In this document: piece by piece, positions 51,702 to 64,000 of the stretch
How positions within the stretch are numbered: position 1 is the stretch's first letter
Layout of the letters: every line of letters begins with the position of its first letter
NCBI GenBank assembly: GCA_021613335.1
Contig: JAJTWR010000076.1
Span: forward strand, 84,466 to 148,465
DNA from: Whitmania pigra
Taxonomy: Eukaryota; Annelida; Clitellata; Hirudinida; Haemopidae
Direction of reading: 5' to 3'
Length of the DNA: 64,000 bases
Position numbers and translations under genes: made by a program
Notes under the pieces: model-generated
What the model saw: only the letters and a program-made list of their open reading frames with translations
Databases searched by the model: none
Told to the model about the DNA's origin: nothing

Positions 51702-53252
51702 TTAGTGTCCATTAGGCAAAGATTCTTGTCTCTTGGCAAATGTTTCAGCAACAAGAAGTGGGAAGATTATGCTTGCTTCCCCATAAACCTAAGTAAATAT
51801 TGAAGTGTCAAAAGTTTTGTAAGTTAAATCGTTATTAATGTTTTTTTAATGGAATACCTTGACAGGAGCCGCAGTTTTCTTGATTTTTCCCCAAGATACA
51901 GCCTCATCAGGGCGTGCACCAGCATCTGACCCATCAAATTCATTTGCTGTGTTGACATAGACACAATAATCTGCCCCGTTACGCTTCAAAAAACAGTTTT
52001 AAAATTTATGAGACTGAAGCAATGACTCATCAATATTCGAGTCCAAGAAAATTCTACCATGAGATTAGCATTACAAATGTGATGTTTGATGAGCCCACCC
52101 CCAAGTATTATCATTCCAGTTGAGGTGGCTCTGACTGCCTGTGTATTCAATCTACAGAGATCTATTAATCAGTGTATTTTACATTAAGACACTTGGTTTA
52201 TAAAATTGCCATGAGGAAATCCCAAATATAAACCTTCTAGTATGTCAACAACAAGGCCAGGATTTTTATAAGAATGGACATATAACATGTCTCCTAGTGA
52301 TCCATCAGTAAGAGCAGGACTGTAGATGGGTATATTGTTCTGGGTAATGCAATGGATGAATTAAAAAATGACTTAAGTATTACAATCATAAACATACCTT
52401 GTAACACCAATAGCAGACAGAAGAAGGATCGTTGATTTCCTTCCCAAGCCTGTGTATAATTTTTGATGGAGTCCACTTCACCTCCTATTGATTATAAGTA
52501 GTTTATTTTTTAAATATTGAACAAGTTATAAAAACTAACTAACCTCATTGACTTGCTCAATCAAAAGTTGATCCAAAATTGGCATAATCCAGTCCTCAAA
52601 TTTGCAATAGTTACTATTTGGAGCAAGGAGATTGCCAATTCTGTTCATTCCTATATCCCTTAATTTTACACCAGGCAATGTGAAATCACCTAAATAAGTT
52701 GGGCACAAGCACTTAATAAGATCTTCCTCGGCACCTCCAGCTGTTGTGACAATGCAATCAACCTATAATTACCATAAATTTTTACTTTTATTTTGTCATT
52801 TTGAATTTTTTACAATCATATGCCCATACCATATTATGCTCGGCAAGATATCTGATTATATCCCTAATACCACTAGAAATCATATTAGATGTGTATCCCA
52901 GAAAAATGGTACATGATGTAGGTTCCCTGCCAACAGGATCCAAATTTATTTCACACTTTGCTTCATCAGGAACTGGTTTTGCTTTATGGTCTAACTATGA
53001 ACATTAAAAGTCATCAATGTTTAAAGCTTTCAAACCACAATTTATTGTAGTAACCATTTTATTAATTTCCTTAACTGCCAAAGCAAAATTGCTGGCTTGA
53101 AACCCCGTAGTTGCAAAACTTGATAAGATCTTAGAATAATGAATTCCTGAATTAAAATCGTATCCTCTTATTTCCACTTTATCAGTAACAGGCAATTCTC
53201 CACTTTCCACAAAAAGAGCATCGTGAAGTTGTTTTGGTATCTGCTCAGACAT
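51702..53252 (-). CDS. DHPS: Deoxyhypusine synthase
   Basis: Eight exons in phase: 53055-53252, 52830-52994, 52544-52762, 52398-52484, 52234-52339, 52058-52161, 51858-51983 and 51702-51788, giving 1092 nt and 363 aa (human 369). Family marks in order: [23 protein letters not shown], the NAD-site strand [38 protein letters not shown]-type [38 protein letters not shown] and [12 protein letters not shown]. The last holds the catalytic lysine (Lys326 here, Lys329 in human). Known role: transfers the aminobutyl group of spermidine to eIF5A, using NAD, in the cytosol. All key residues I can check are present. Confidence 0.97.
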
Positions 53253-53718
53253 TTCACTGAATAACCAATGTCTTCGTAATTATTAAATGTATTTTAACAG
53301 TATCTAAAAACGCCCGGAACTGAGAGATAGGACGGCAAATGAAGCGACAAAAACAAAAACCAATTCAACGAGCGGTTTAACGTGAGCACATTGCAGCATA
53401 CAAAATTTAAAAGGTGATCTGCATATCAAAAGCTATATGCAATTAGAAATTCAAAAACATTTGTTGCTATACTTTTACCTTGAATAAACTAAACTTTTTA
53501 AACTTTTTACAAAGCAAGTTTAAAACATTTGAATTTCATCAATTATATGGACATTTACTTGCTCTTTAGATTCTTAATTTCATACATTGTTTAAAAGTAG
53601 AAATCCGATTACACATTTTGATGAACTTTTGATCAGTCAGACCTATGTGGTTATTGAATAAGACAGCTTGTAAATCCATACTATGTTGCGAGGGTTTCCG
53701 CTTAGGAGTACTCAAATA
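53253..53718. other. DHPS upstream flank
   Basis: Holds the DHPS promoter and AT-rich sequence. No exon was recognised. Confidence 0.4.
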
Positions 53719-53865
53719 CAGTCAAATCTCGGTACTATGCCACCTCGCTACTATGCCACTCTTGCTATTATACCACTTTTGCTCGGTCCCGACAAAATTC
53801 AATACAAAATAAATTTATTATGCCACCCCCTACTCTCGCTACTATGCCACTATTGTGTGACTGTT
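53719..53865 (+). mobile_element. pogo/Tigger-like transposon end
   Basis: Starts CAGTCAAATCTCGGTACTAT directly after a TA dinucleotide, the target of Tc1/mariner-type elements. It contains four spaced copies of the subterminal phrase TACTATGCCAC or a close variant. Such repeated phrases after CAGT..AA.CTCG are typical of pogo/Tigger ends. No transposase frame and no clear opposite end were found, so this is a solo end or a short relic. Confidence 0.5.
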
Positions 53866-54339
53866 AAAAGGCACGAGTCGTGAAAAAGTCTGTATTTATG
53901 CGCAGCGTTCGATTATTTATAATAATCTAATGACTGTATATAAAAATTTACCCATCACTACACTGCATTAATTAAATTTTATTTTAAAATCGAGACGATT
54001 GTTATTTTTTGGTTGGTTCTAGAATCTTTCCCTTTTCAATCAGTCGTTCTTATAGCCGGCTGATCACCACATGTTGTCCGCCCCCAAAAACGTAAGCAGA
54101 TTCAAAGGGCCAAAACGTTTGAAAACGGGGGAAACTCCTCTGAGGATCCCTGTAGGAGTTCCAAGGTGGAGTAACAAGAAACAAGTACAAATACCGATGA
54201 CTATGAACATGTACATTTTTTAAAGGTTTTTAATTTGTTTATTTCTGTAGCAAAATTCTGATTCAAAACACATAAAAAATTCAAAAATTCACGATGTATC
54301 CCAAGGTAACATAATTACCGTCTAGGAGATAACCTAATA

Positions 54340-54836
<497 letters not shown>

Positions 54837-54901
54837 TACTGAATTGCAAGTGAATTGCTTTTTTCCCGTCACTTCTCCAACAATACCCTAAAGCAACATG
54901 C

Positions 54902-55060
54902 AGGGACGTCATTAGGAGTGCGGGTTGTTCGGACTGCACCCAGATGACACCAAAATCGTAATCCTTACAGTTTATGATGTGAACCTTTTTTTTGTCACCT
55001 CAGCCTCCTGAACAACAAAAACAGGTTAGCCTCCACCTAGAAAATGAAAACTTTTTTTGC
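54902..55060. mobile_element. hAT-like transposon end relic
   Basis: Begins CAGGGACGTCATTAGGAGTG and contains GGACTGCACCCAGATGACACC, which resembles the CAGGGGCGTC..TAGG ends of hAT elements. No intact partner end was seen. The following 55060-55720 shows no exon. Confidence 0.35.
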
Positions 55061-55732
55061 TTTTCAGATTTTTGGCTACCAACTTAAAACTTATGGTGAA
55101 AGTCTTAAATGATGACACTACAAGTTTTCCGCATCTGGTGATACAAACGCCACTAATTATAAGCACTGAACAATTTAGAAAGAAGGTGCATTATAAGCAA
55201 ACTTCTCGTACATTAAATGATAGAATTTAATTGGATGCAAATGTCAATGGAGCTGTAGTCACGGATAAGGTAACTGAGGTTTCCTTGAACAAGGCTGGTG
55301 CAGATCAGTGACTTGAGCGCTTCCACCATTTTAGTGCACCTAAATGCGGTCCTATTAAGCGTCCCTGACCAATCAGCATAATATTGACTGAATTATAATC
55401 CAATATATCGTGAGACCAGATCATGTTAGCAGACAAATAAAGAGCTTTACAAACGTAATAAAATCGATTCTGAAGAAAGATATTCTGATGCAGCTCTTCC
55501 ATCAACACCTTCAATCCGTTGTTGCAAGGCTACAGATGAGCAAGTAACACTGTTCATTTCAAATTGCTTCAAAACTCATCTTATCACCTCCATCTCTAAA
55601 ATGTTTTTATTTTAAAAAATGAAAAAAATTGATAACAATTTTATTAAATCTAATAGAATTATTATTTAGAATCTTTTTGTCGATAGTCCGACATAAATCT
55701 TTGCATAAATCTTTCAAACTATCTTCATTTTT

Positions 55733-55936
55733 GGTGACCCGTCAAAATAGCCCAGCGACAAAATAGCCCCGTCAAAACATTCCCGTCAATGTATCTTTAT
55801 AAAAAAAAATATTTATATGAGTTGATACATTAACCTGTAACCTATTTCAAATTTGATTAAATGAAATGAGTTTTATGTTTTGATGGTTCTATTTTGACGG
55901 GGCTATTTTGTCGCCGGGCTATTATGACGGGGTGCC
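55733..55936. mobile_element. MITE with ~47-bp inverted repeats, Mutator-like
   Basis: The inverted arms at 55733-55780 and 55889-55936 match at most positions and share the 20-base core GCGACAAAATAGCCCCGTCA in opposite orientation. The element is flanked by a perfect 9-bp direct repeat, TTCATTTTT, at 55724-55732 and 55937-55945. Nine-bp duplications are typical of Mutator-like (MULE) elements. The ~200-bp size and lack of coding capacity fit a MITE. It lies about 85 bp upstream of the next gene's ATG. Confidence 0.8.
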
Positions 55937-56021
55937 TTCATTTTTAAACATCTTAATTCAGTAATTATACTTTCCTTCAAGAAGAAATATTAAATTTTGT
56001 AAAAACTAAAACTGAAACAAA

Positions 56022-57188
56022 ATGGTGAATATTGCTGCCATAATTAAACAGTTCGAAATAGATAGAAATGAACCTTTGAAAATATTGAGCGAAACACTTG
56101 GAAACAGGCTCGAAAAGGTTAAAAGGAGGATTTGGCGAAGCTATGTCCAGTTGTTTGGATTATGACAATAGGGACGAAATTGATGTTAAACTTGCCAAGA
56201 AATGCTTAACAATTTTGTATGCAATTGTTCCTCCAATGCCAATTATCGAAGATTCTCATCCTGAACATATTTCCGCACGTTATACTTGTGATCCGACTTA
56301 TTTCGATGATGTAAACGTCGTCATCGATGAATTAATATCTAAATTTATAAAGGCTTTATTAAGTTTAACGTTTGATATTATTGAAGAAGTTCCACTTGCA
56401 GGGGATGTGCTTCTTAAGGCTGTTTTCCATGCCAAGAAGACGACTTTAAATGATAACATTGATGTACTCGGCGAGAGATTGGTAACCTCCTGGGGTCATA
56501 GTTTAGGTCCAGCTTGCTATGATAATTTTGCATTTTACGTACGTTTAATCATCTTATTAGGAAGAAAAATGTCTGAAGCATGGCTCCAAAGTTTTCTGAA
56601 ACCAGAAGTTATTCTCAAAATGAGATACTTGTTAAACATAAATGGACAAATAGAGGGTTGTATGCAAATAGATTATCTTCGAGAATTGTATAACGATCTG
56701 GAGCTCGACAAAAAACTTGAGATGGAGCTGACATCATGGCGTCCACTGCTCGTTGCACGAAAGATGTTTGATAAAAAATTTTTTAATGCTGCTTTAATAT
56801 GTCTATCACAAGTCTTCGAAGATGACAAAATGTGTGTCAAGCAATTTATTTCTAGTGAACTTTTATACAAACTTAATTCTCTGCTATCCAATGCTACTGA
56901 ATTCGGACAAACATCATTTGTTATTAAATCCTTTCTCACTGTTTTTCTAAAGTTTGAAACAGTAACTGGAAACAATTACGTCTGGAGTAGTGACACATAT
57001 GAGATTTTGGTTCAACGCGTTAAAGAAAGTGTGAAATTTTTGAAGGTGGTATTAGCGACATGGACTCCCACGGCCATTCCAGATTTTCTTCAGTTACAAT
57101 TGAATCCTGTACAGAGGGGTTTTTTGAATCAATGAACCTACTAGCAGTTGGCATCAATGGTTTGACATTACAGAAGAACGCAAAATAA
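56022..57188 (+). CDS. Intronless uncharacterised gene with two compensating frame breaks
   Basis: An ATG at 56022 opens 47 codons in one frame (MVNIAAIIKQFEIDRNEPLK...). Near 56110-56120 the coding signal moves to the +1 frame, which stays open for some 310 codons (LAKKCLTILYAIVPP, VWSSDTYEILVQRVKE). Near 57035, at a TTTTT run, a protein-like signal returns to the first frame (GGISDMDSHGHSRF ... FFESMNLLAVGINGLTLQKN) and ends at the TAA at 57186-57188. The product of about 385 residues is mainly helical, possibly an ARM/HEAT-type repeat, with no motif I recognise. Explanations are sequencing errors at homopolymers, a young pseudogene, or real frameshifting. Unlike its neighbours it has no introns, and a satellite array begins within 40 bp of its end. 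Confidence 0.5.
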
Positions 57189-57226
57189 CTAAGAATGAGT
57201 CATTTATGTGTTACGACATGAATATT

Positions 57227-60200
57227 GTTAAGGGTCTACTACGGGGTAAAATATTATTAAAAAGTTCAAACATGAAAAATTTAAAAAATTTTGTAAGGGA
57301 AGAAATATGATTTATAAGGGTCGACATATAATAAAATTTTTTGAGGGTCTATCGCGGGATGATTTCGTTTGTTAGGGGTCTACTACGGGGTAAAATATTT
57401 TTTAAAAATTCGAACATGAAAAATTTAAAAATTTTTAAAGGGATGAAATATGATTTATAAGAGTCGACAAAAAATAAAATTTTTTGAGGGTCTAACGCGG
57501 TATGATTTGGTTTGTTAGGGGTCTACTACGGGGTAAAATATTTTTTAAAAATTCGAACATGAAAAATTTAAAAATTTTTAAAGGGATGAAATATGATTTA
57601 TAAGAGTCGACAAAAAATAAAATTTTTTGAGGGTCTATCGCGGGATGATTTGGTTTGTTAGGGGTCTACTACGGGGTAAAATATTTTTTAAAAATTCGAA
57701 CATGAAAAATTTAAAAATTTTTAAAGGGATGAAATATGATTTATAAGAGTCGACAAAAAATAAAATTTTTTGAGGGTCTATCGCGGGATGATTTGGTTTG
57801 TTAGGGGTCTACTACGGGGTAAAATATTTTTTAAAAATTCGAACATGAAAAATTTAAAACTTTTTGTAAGGGTCCTCCCTTGGATGAAATATGATTTTTA
57901 GGGATCGACCAAAGTTGAAATTTTTCGAGGGTCTATCGCGGGATGATTTGGTTTGTTAGGGGTCTACTACGGGTTAAAATATTTTTAAAAAATTCGAACA
58001 TGAAAAATTTAAAAATTTTGTAAGGGTCCTCCCTTGGATAAAATATGATTTTTAGGGATCGACCAAAGTTGAAATTTTTGAGCGTCTATTGCGGGATGAT
58101 TTGGTTTGTTAAGGGTCTACTACGGGGAAAAGTATTTTTAAAAAATTCGAACATGAAAAAATTAAATAATTTTTTAAGGGATGAAATACGATTTATAAGG
58201 GTCGACAAAAAATAAATTTTTTTGAGGGTCTATTGCGGGATGATTTGGTTTGTTAGTGGTCTACTACGGGGAGAAATATTTTTTTAAAAATTCGAACATG
58301 AAAAATTTAAAAATTTTTGTAAGGGTCCTCCCTTGGATGAAATATGATTTTTAGGGATCGACCAAAATTGAAATTTTTTGAGGGTCTATGACGGGATGAT
58401 TTGGTTTGTTAGTGGTCTACTAAGGGGTAAAATATTATTGAAAAATTCGAACATGAAAAATTTAAAAATTTTTCTAAGGGATGAAATATGATTTATAAGG
58501 GTCGACAAAAATTGAAATTTTTTGAGGGTCTATTGCGGGATGATTTGGTTTGTTAGGGGTCTACTACGGGTTAAAATATTTTTAAAAAATTCGAACATGA
58601 AAAATTTGAAAAATTTTGTAAGGGTCCTCCCTTGGATGAAATATGATTTTTAGGGATCGACCAAGGTTGAAATTTTTTGAGGGTCTATTGCGGGATGATT
58701 TGGTTTGTTAGGGGTCTACTACGGGTTAAAATATTTTTAAAAAATTCGAACATGAAAAATTTAAAAAATTTTGTAAGGGTCCTCCCTTGGATGAAATATG
58801 ATTTTTAGGGATCGACCAAGGTTGAAATTTTTTGAGGGTCTATTGCGGGATGATTTGGTTTGTTAGTGGTCTACTACGGGTTAAAATATTTTTAAAAAAT
58901 TCGAACAGGAAAAATTTAAAAATTTTTCTAAGGGATGAAATATGATTTATAAGGGTCGACAAAAATTGAAATTTTTTGAGGGTCTATTGCGGGATGATTT
59001 GGTTTGTTAGGGGTCTACTACGGGTTAAAATATTTTTAAAAAATTCGAACATGAAAAATTTAAAAATTTTTGTCAGGGTCCTCCCTTATATGAAATATGA
59101 TTTTTAGGGATCGACCAAAGTTGAAATTTTTTGAGGGTCTCTCGCGGGATGATTTGGTTTGTTAGGGGTCTACTACGGGTTAAAATATTTAAAAAAAATT
59201 CGAACAGAAAAAATTTAAAAATTTTTGTAAGGGTCCTCCCTTGGATAAAATATGATTTTTAGGGATCGACCAAAGTTGAAATTTTTTGAGGGTCTATTGC
59301 GGGATGATTTGGTTTGTTAGGGGTCTATTACGGGGTAAAATAGTTTTAAAAAATTCGAACATGAACAATTTAAAAATTTTTCTAAGGGATGAAATATGAT
59401 TTATAAGGGTCGACAAAAATTGAAATTTTTTGAGGGTCTATTGCGGGATGATTTGATTTGTTAGGGATCTACTACGGGTTAAAATATTTTTAAAAAATTC
59501 GAACATGAAAACTTTAAAAATTTTTGTAAGGGTCCTCCCTTGGATGAAATATGATTTTTAGGGATCGATCAAAGTTGAAATTTTTTGAGGGTCTATTGCG
59601 GGATGATTTGGTTTGTTAGGTGTCTACTACGGGTTAAAATATTTTTAAAAAATTCGAACATGAAAAATTTAAAAATTTTTGTCAGGGTCCTCCCTTATAT
59701 GAAATATGATTTTTAGGGATCGACCAAAGTTGAAATTTTTTGAGGGTCTATCTATGCGGATGATTTGGTTTGTTAGGGGTCTACTACGGGTTAAAATATT
59801 TTTAAAAAATTCGAACATGAAAAATTTAAAAATTTTTGTAAGGGTCCTCCCTTGGATGAAATATGATTTTTAGGGATCGACCAAAGTTGAAATTTTTTGA
59901 GGGTCTATTGCGGGATGATTTGGTTTGTTAGGGGTCTACTACGGGGTAAAATAGTTTTAAAAAATTCGAACATGAAAAATTTAAAAATTTTTGTAAGGGT
60001 CCTCCCTTGGATAAAATATGATTTTTAGGGATCGACCAAAGTTGAAATTTTTTGAGGGTCTATTGCGGGATGATTTGGTTTGTTAGGGGTCTACTACGGG
60101 TTAAAATAGTTTTAAAAAATTCGAACATGAACAATTTAAAAATTTTTCTAAGGGATGAAATATGATTTATAAGGATCGACCAAAGTTGAAATTTTTTGAG

Positions 60201-63200
60201 GGTCTATTGCGGGATGATTTGGTTTGTTAGGGGTCTATTACGGGGTAAAATAGTTTTAAAAAATTCGAACATGAACAATTTAAAAATTTTTCTAAGGGAT
60301 GAAATATGATTTATAGGGTCGACAAAAATTGAAATTTTTTGAGGGTCTATTGCGGGATGATTTGATTTGTTAGGGGTCTACTACGGGTTAAAATATTTTT
60401 AAAAAATTCGAACATGAAAAATTTAAAAATTTTTGTAAGGGTCCTCCCTTGGATGAAATATGATTTTTAGGGATCGATCAAAGTTGAAATTTTTTGAGGG
60501 TCTATTGCGGGATGATTTGGTTTGTTAGGTGTCTACTACGGGTTAAAATATTTTTAAAAAATTCGAACATGAAAAATTTAAAAATTTTTGTCAGGGTCCT
60601 CCCTTATATGAAATATGATTTTTAGGGATCGACCAAAGTTGAAATTTTTTGAGGGTCTATCGCGGGATGATTTGGTTTGTTAGGGGTCTACTACGGGTTA
60701 AAATATTTTTAAAAAATTCGAACATGAAAAATTTAAAAATTTTTGTAAGGGTCCTCCCTTGGATGAAATATGATTTTTAGGGATCGATCAAAGTTGAAAT
60801 TTTTTGAGGGTCTATTGCGGGATGATTTGGTTTGTTAGGGGTCTACTACGGGGTAAAATAGTTTTAAAAAATTCGAACATGAAAAATTTAAAAATTTTTG
60901 TAAGGGTCCTCCCTTGGATAAAATATGATTTTTAGGGATCGACCAAAGTTGAATTTTTTTGAGGGTCTATTGCGGGATGATTTGGTTTGTTAGGGGTCTA
61001 CTACGGGGTAAAATATTTTTAAAAAATTCGAACATGAAAAATTTAAAAATTTTTGTCGGGTCCTCCCTTATATGAAATATGATTTTTAGGGATCGACCAA
61101 AGTTGAAATTTTTTGAGGGTCTATCGCGGGATGATTTGGTTTGTTAGGGGTCTACTACGGTTAAAATATTTTAAAAAATTCGAACATGAAAAATTTAAAA
61201 ATTTTTGTAAGGGTCCTCCCTTGGATGAAATATGATTTTTAGGGATCGACCAAAGTTGAAATTTTTTGAGGGTCTATTGCGGGATATTTTGGTTTGTTAG
61301 GGGTCTACTACGGGGTAAAATAGTTTTAAAAAATTCGAACATGAAAAATTTAAAAATTTTTGTAAGGGTCCTCCCTTGGATAAAATATGATTTTTAGGGA
61401 TCGACCAAAGTTGAAATTTTTTGAGGGTCTATTGCGGGATGATTTGGTTTGTTAGGGGTCTACTACGGGGTAAAATAGTTTTAAAAAATTCGAACATGAA
61501 CAATTTAAAAATTTTTCTAAGGGATGAAATATGATTTATAAGGATCGACCAAAGTTGAAATTTTTTGAGGGTCTATTGCGGGATGATTTTGTTTGTTAGG
61601 GGTCTATTACGGGGTAAAATAGTTTTAAAAAATTCGAACATGAACAATTTAAAAATTTTTCTAAGGGATGAAATATGATTTATAAGGGTCGACAAAAATT
61701 GAAATTTTTTGAGGGTCTATTGCGGGATGATTTGATTTGTTAGGGGTCTACTACGGGTTAAAATATTTTTAAAAAATTCGAACATGAAAAATTTAAAAAT
61801 TTTTTGTAAGGGTCCTCCCTTGGATAAAATATGATTTTATGGGATCGACCAAAGTTGAAATTTTTTGAGGGTCTATTGCGGGATGATTTGGTTTGTTAGG
61901 GGTCTACTACGGGGTAAAATATTTTTAAAAAATTCGAACATGAACAATTTAAAAATTTATCTAAGGGATGAAATATGATTTATAAGGGTCGACAAAAATT
62001 GAAATTTTTTGAGGGTCTATTGCGGGATGATTTGATTTGTTAGGGGTCTACTACGGGTTAAAATATTTTTAAAAAATTCGAACATGAAAAATTTAAAAAT
62101 TTTTGTAAGGGTCCTCCCTTGGATGAAATATGATTTTTAGGGATCGATCAAAGTTGAAATTTTTTGAGGGTCTATTGCGGGATGATTTGGTTTGTTAGGT
62201 GTCTACTACGGGTTAAAATATTTTTAAAAAATTCGAACATGAAAAATTTAAAAATTTTTGTCAGGGTCCTCCCTATATGAAATATGATTTTTAGGGATCG
62301 ACCAAAGTTGAAATTTTTTGAGGGTCTATCGCGGGATGATTGGTTTGTTAGGGGTCTTACTACGGGTTAAAATATTTTTAAAAAATTCGAACATGAAAAA
62401 TTTAAAAATTTTTGTAAGGGTCCTCCCTTGGATGAAATATGATTTTTAGGGATCGACCAAAGTTGAAAATTTTCGAGGGTCTATTGCGGGATGATTTGGT
62501 TTGTTAGGGGTCTACTACGGGGTAAAATAGTTTTAAAAAATTCGAACATGAAAAATTTAAAAATTTTTGTCAGGGATGAAATATGATTTATAAGGATCGA
62601 CAAAAATTGAAATTTTTTGAGGGTCTATTGCGGGATGATTTGGTTTGTTAGGGGTCTACTACGGGTTAAAATATTTTTAAAAAATTCGAACATGAAAAAT
62701 TTAAAAATTTTTGTCAGGGTCCTCCCTTATATGAAATATGATTTTTAGGGATCGACCAAAGTTGAAATTTTTTGAGGGTCTATCGCGGGATGATTTGGTT
62801 TGTTAGGGGTCTACTACGGGTTAAAATATTTTTAAAAAATTCGAACATGAAAAATTTAAAAATTTTTGTAAGGGTCCTCCCTTGGATGAAATATGATTTT
62901 TAGGGATCGATCAAAGTTGAAATTTTTTGAGGGTCTATTGCGGGATGATTTGGTTTGTTAGGGGTCTACTACGGGGTAAAATAGTTTTAAAAAATTCGAA
63001 CATGAAAAATTTAAAAATTTTTGTAAGGGTCCTCCCTTGGATGAAATATGATTTTTAGGGATCGACCAAAGTTGAAAATTTTCGAGGGTCTATTGCGGGA
63101 TGATTTGGTTTGTTAGGGGTCTACTACGGGGTAAAATAGTTTTAAAAAATTCGAACATGAAAAATTTAAAAATTTTTGTCAGGGATGAAATATGATTTAT

Positions 63201-64000
63201 AAGGATCGACAAAAATTGAAATTTTTTGAGGGTCTATTGCGGGATGATTTGGTTTGTTAGGGGTCTACTACGGGTTAAAATATTATTGAAAAATTCGAAC
63301 ATAAAAAATTTAAAAATTTTTCTATGGGATGAAATATGATTTACAAGGGTCGACAAAAATTGAAATTTTTTGAGGGTCTATCGCAGGATGATTTGGTTTG
63401 TTAGGTGTCTACTTCGGGTAAAAATAGTTTTAAAAAATTCGAACATGAAAAATTTAAAAATTTTTGTAAGGGTCCTCCCTTGGATAAAATATGATTTTTA
63501 GGGATCGACCAAAGTTGAAATTTTTTGAGGGTCTATTGCGGGATGTTTTGGTTTGTTAGGGGTCTACTACAGGGAAAATAGTTTTAAAAAATTCGAACAT
63601 GAAAAATTTAAAAATTTTTGTCAGGGATGAAATATGATTTATAAGGGTCGACAAAAATTGAAATTTTTTGAGGGTCTATTGCGGGATGATTTGGTTTGTT
63701 AGGGGTCTACTACGGGTTAAAATATTTTAAAAAATTCGAACATGAAAAATTTAAAAATTTTTGTCAGGGTCCTCCCTTATATGAAATATGATTTTTAGGG
63801 ATCGACCAAGTTGAAATTTTTTGAGGGTCTATCGCGGGATGATTTGGTTTGTTAGGGGTCTACTACGGGTTAACAATATTTTTAAAAAATTCGAACATGA
63901 AAAATTTAAAAATTTTTTAAGAGTCCTCCCTTGATGAACTATGATTTTTAGGGATCGATCAAAGTGAAATTTTTTGAGGGTCTATTGCGGGATGATTTGG
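57227..64000 (+). repeat. Satellite array of 143-bp and 155-bp monomers (>6.7 kb)
   Basis: About 45 head-to-tail monomers share TTAGGGGTCTACTACGGGGT, AAATTCGAACATGAAAAATT, TTTTGAGGGTCTATTGCGGG and ATGATTTGGTTTG. Type A (~143 bp) has AAGGGATGAAATATGATTTA with GTCGAC in the middle. Type B (~155 bp) has GTAAGGGTCCTCCCTTGG and GGGATCGACC instead. A subset of B carries CTTATATG in place of CTTGGATG. The types alternate in recurring blocks such as B-B*-B-B-A-A, which suggests higher-order repeats. The array continues beyond the window. No coding frame. Confidence 0.98.

Noticed and set aside
55305..55514. 69-codon minus-strand frame near the MITE
   Set aside because: No motif, no splice partner, and it lies in transposon-relic DNA.
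57227..64000. A CRISPR-like reading of the regular array
   Set aside because: Units are contiguous satellite monomers of ~143-155 bp without unique spacers, in an animal genome.

Overview
The window looks like nuclear DNA from an invertebrate animal, probably a bilaterian. It is AT-rich, and almost every gene is split into short exons by GT-AG introns of about 60 bp to 2 kb. The recognisable products are animal proteins: Crumbs with its ERLI tail, PCGF3, ING3, SSUH2, a rabaptin, GNS, MTFP1, RWDD4 and deoxyhypusine synthase. There are no bacterial operons, CRISPR arrays or phage genes. I cannot name the species. Exon chains were built by hand from splice-site phase. For every complete spliced gene the exon lengths sum to a multiple of three. 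Protein names rest on remembered family features, not on a search.

Layout. 1-1268 (-): the 5' part of an intronless ciliary coiled-coil gene. 1984-2447 (-): a small three-exon gene of unknown function. 2.5-12.5 kb: gene-poor, full of GAT, GATG, GAAT, CAT and TTG microsatellites, with two candidate regulatory clusters. 12.5-15.4 kb (+): SSUH2, lacking its first exon(s). 15.6-18.2 kb (-): ING3, head-to-head with PCGF3 (19.2-20.6 kb, +). 21.7-34.1 kb (-): a full 17-exon Crumbs gene. 35.7-36.5 kb (+): the 5' end of a secreted-protein gene that runs into a C-rich minisatellite (36.5-37.6 kb). 38.9-45.0 kb (+): a 22-exon rabaptin ending in a FYVE-like finger. 45.5-46.1 kb (-): MTFP1, head-to-head with GNS (46.4-48.7 kb, +). 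49.4-49.9 kb (+): a small unknown gene, convergent with RWDD4 (50.0-51.2 kb, -). 51.7-53.3 kb (-): DHPS. 53.3-56.0 kb: transposon relics, a 490-bp TTA array and a Mutator-like MITE. 56.0-57.2 kb (+): an intronless gene with two frame breaks. 57.2-64.0 kb: a satellite of mixed 143-bp and 155-bp monomers that runs off the window.

The genes are not one pathway. They cover apical polarity (Crumbs), chromatin (ING3 in NuA4/TIP60, PCGF3 in PRC1), endosome fusion (rabaptin), lysosomal heparan and keratan sulfate breakdown (GNS), mitochondrial fission (MTFP1), eIF5A hypusination (DHPS) and cilia. From 38.9 to 53.3 kb they are tightly packed in convergent and divergent pairs. No clearly new multi-gene system was found. 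The most unusual items are the two-length satellite array, the frame-broken intronless gene beside it, the N-terminal laminin-G of Crumbs with a possible alternative first exon, the rabaptin finger, the MITE with a 9-bp target duplication, and the CAGGTG cluster.
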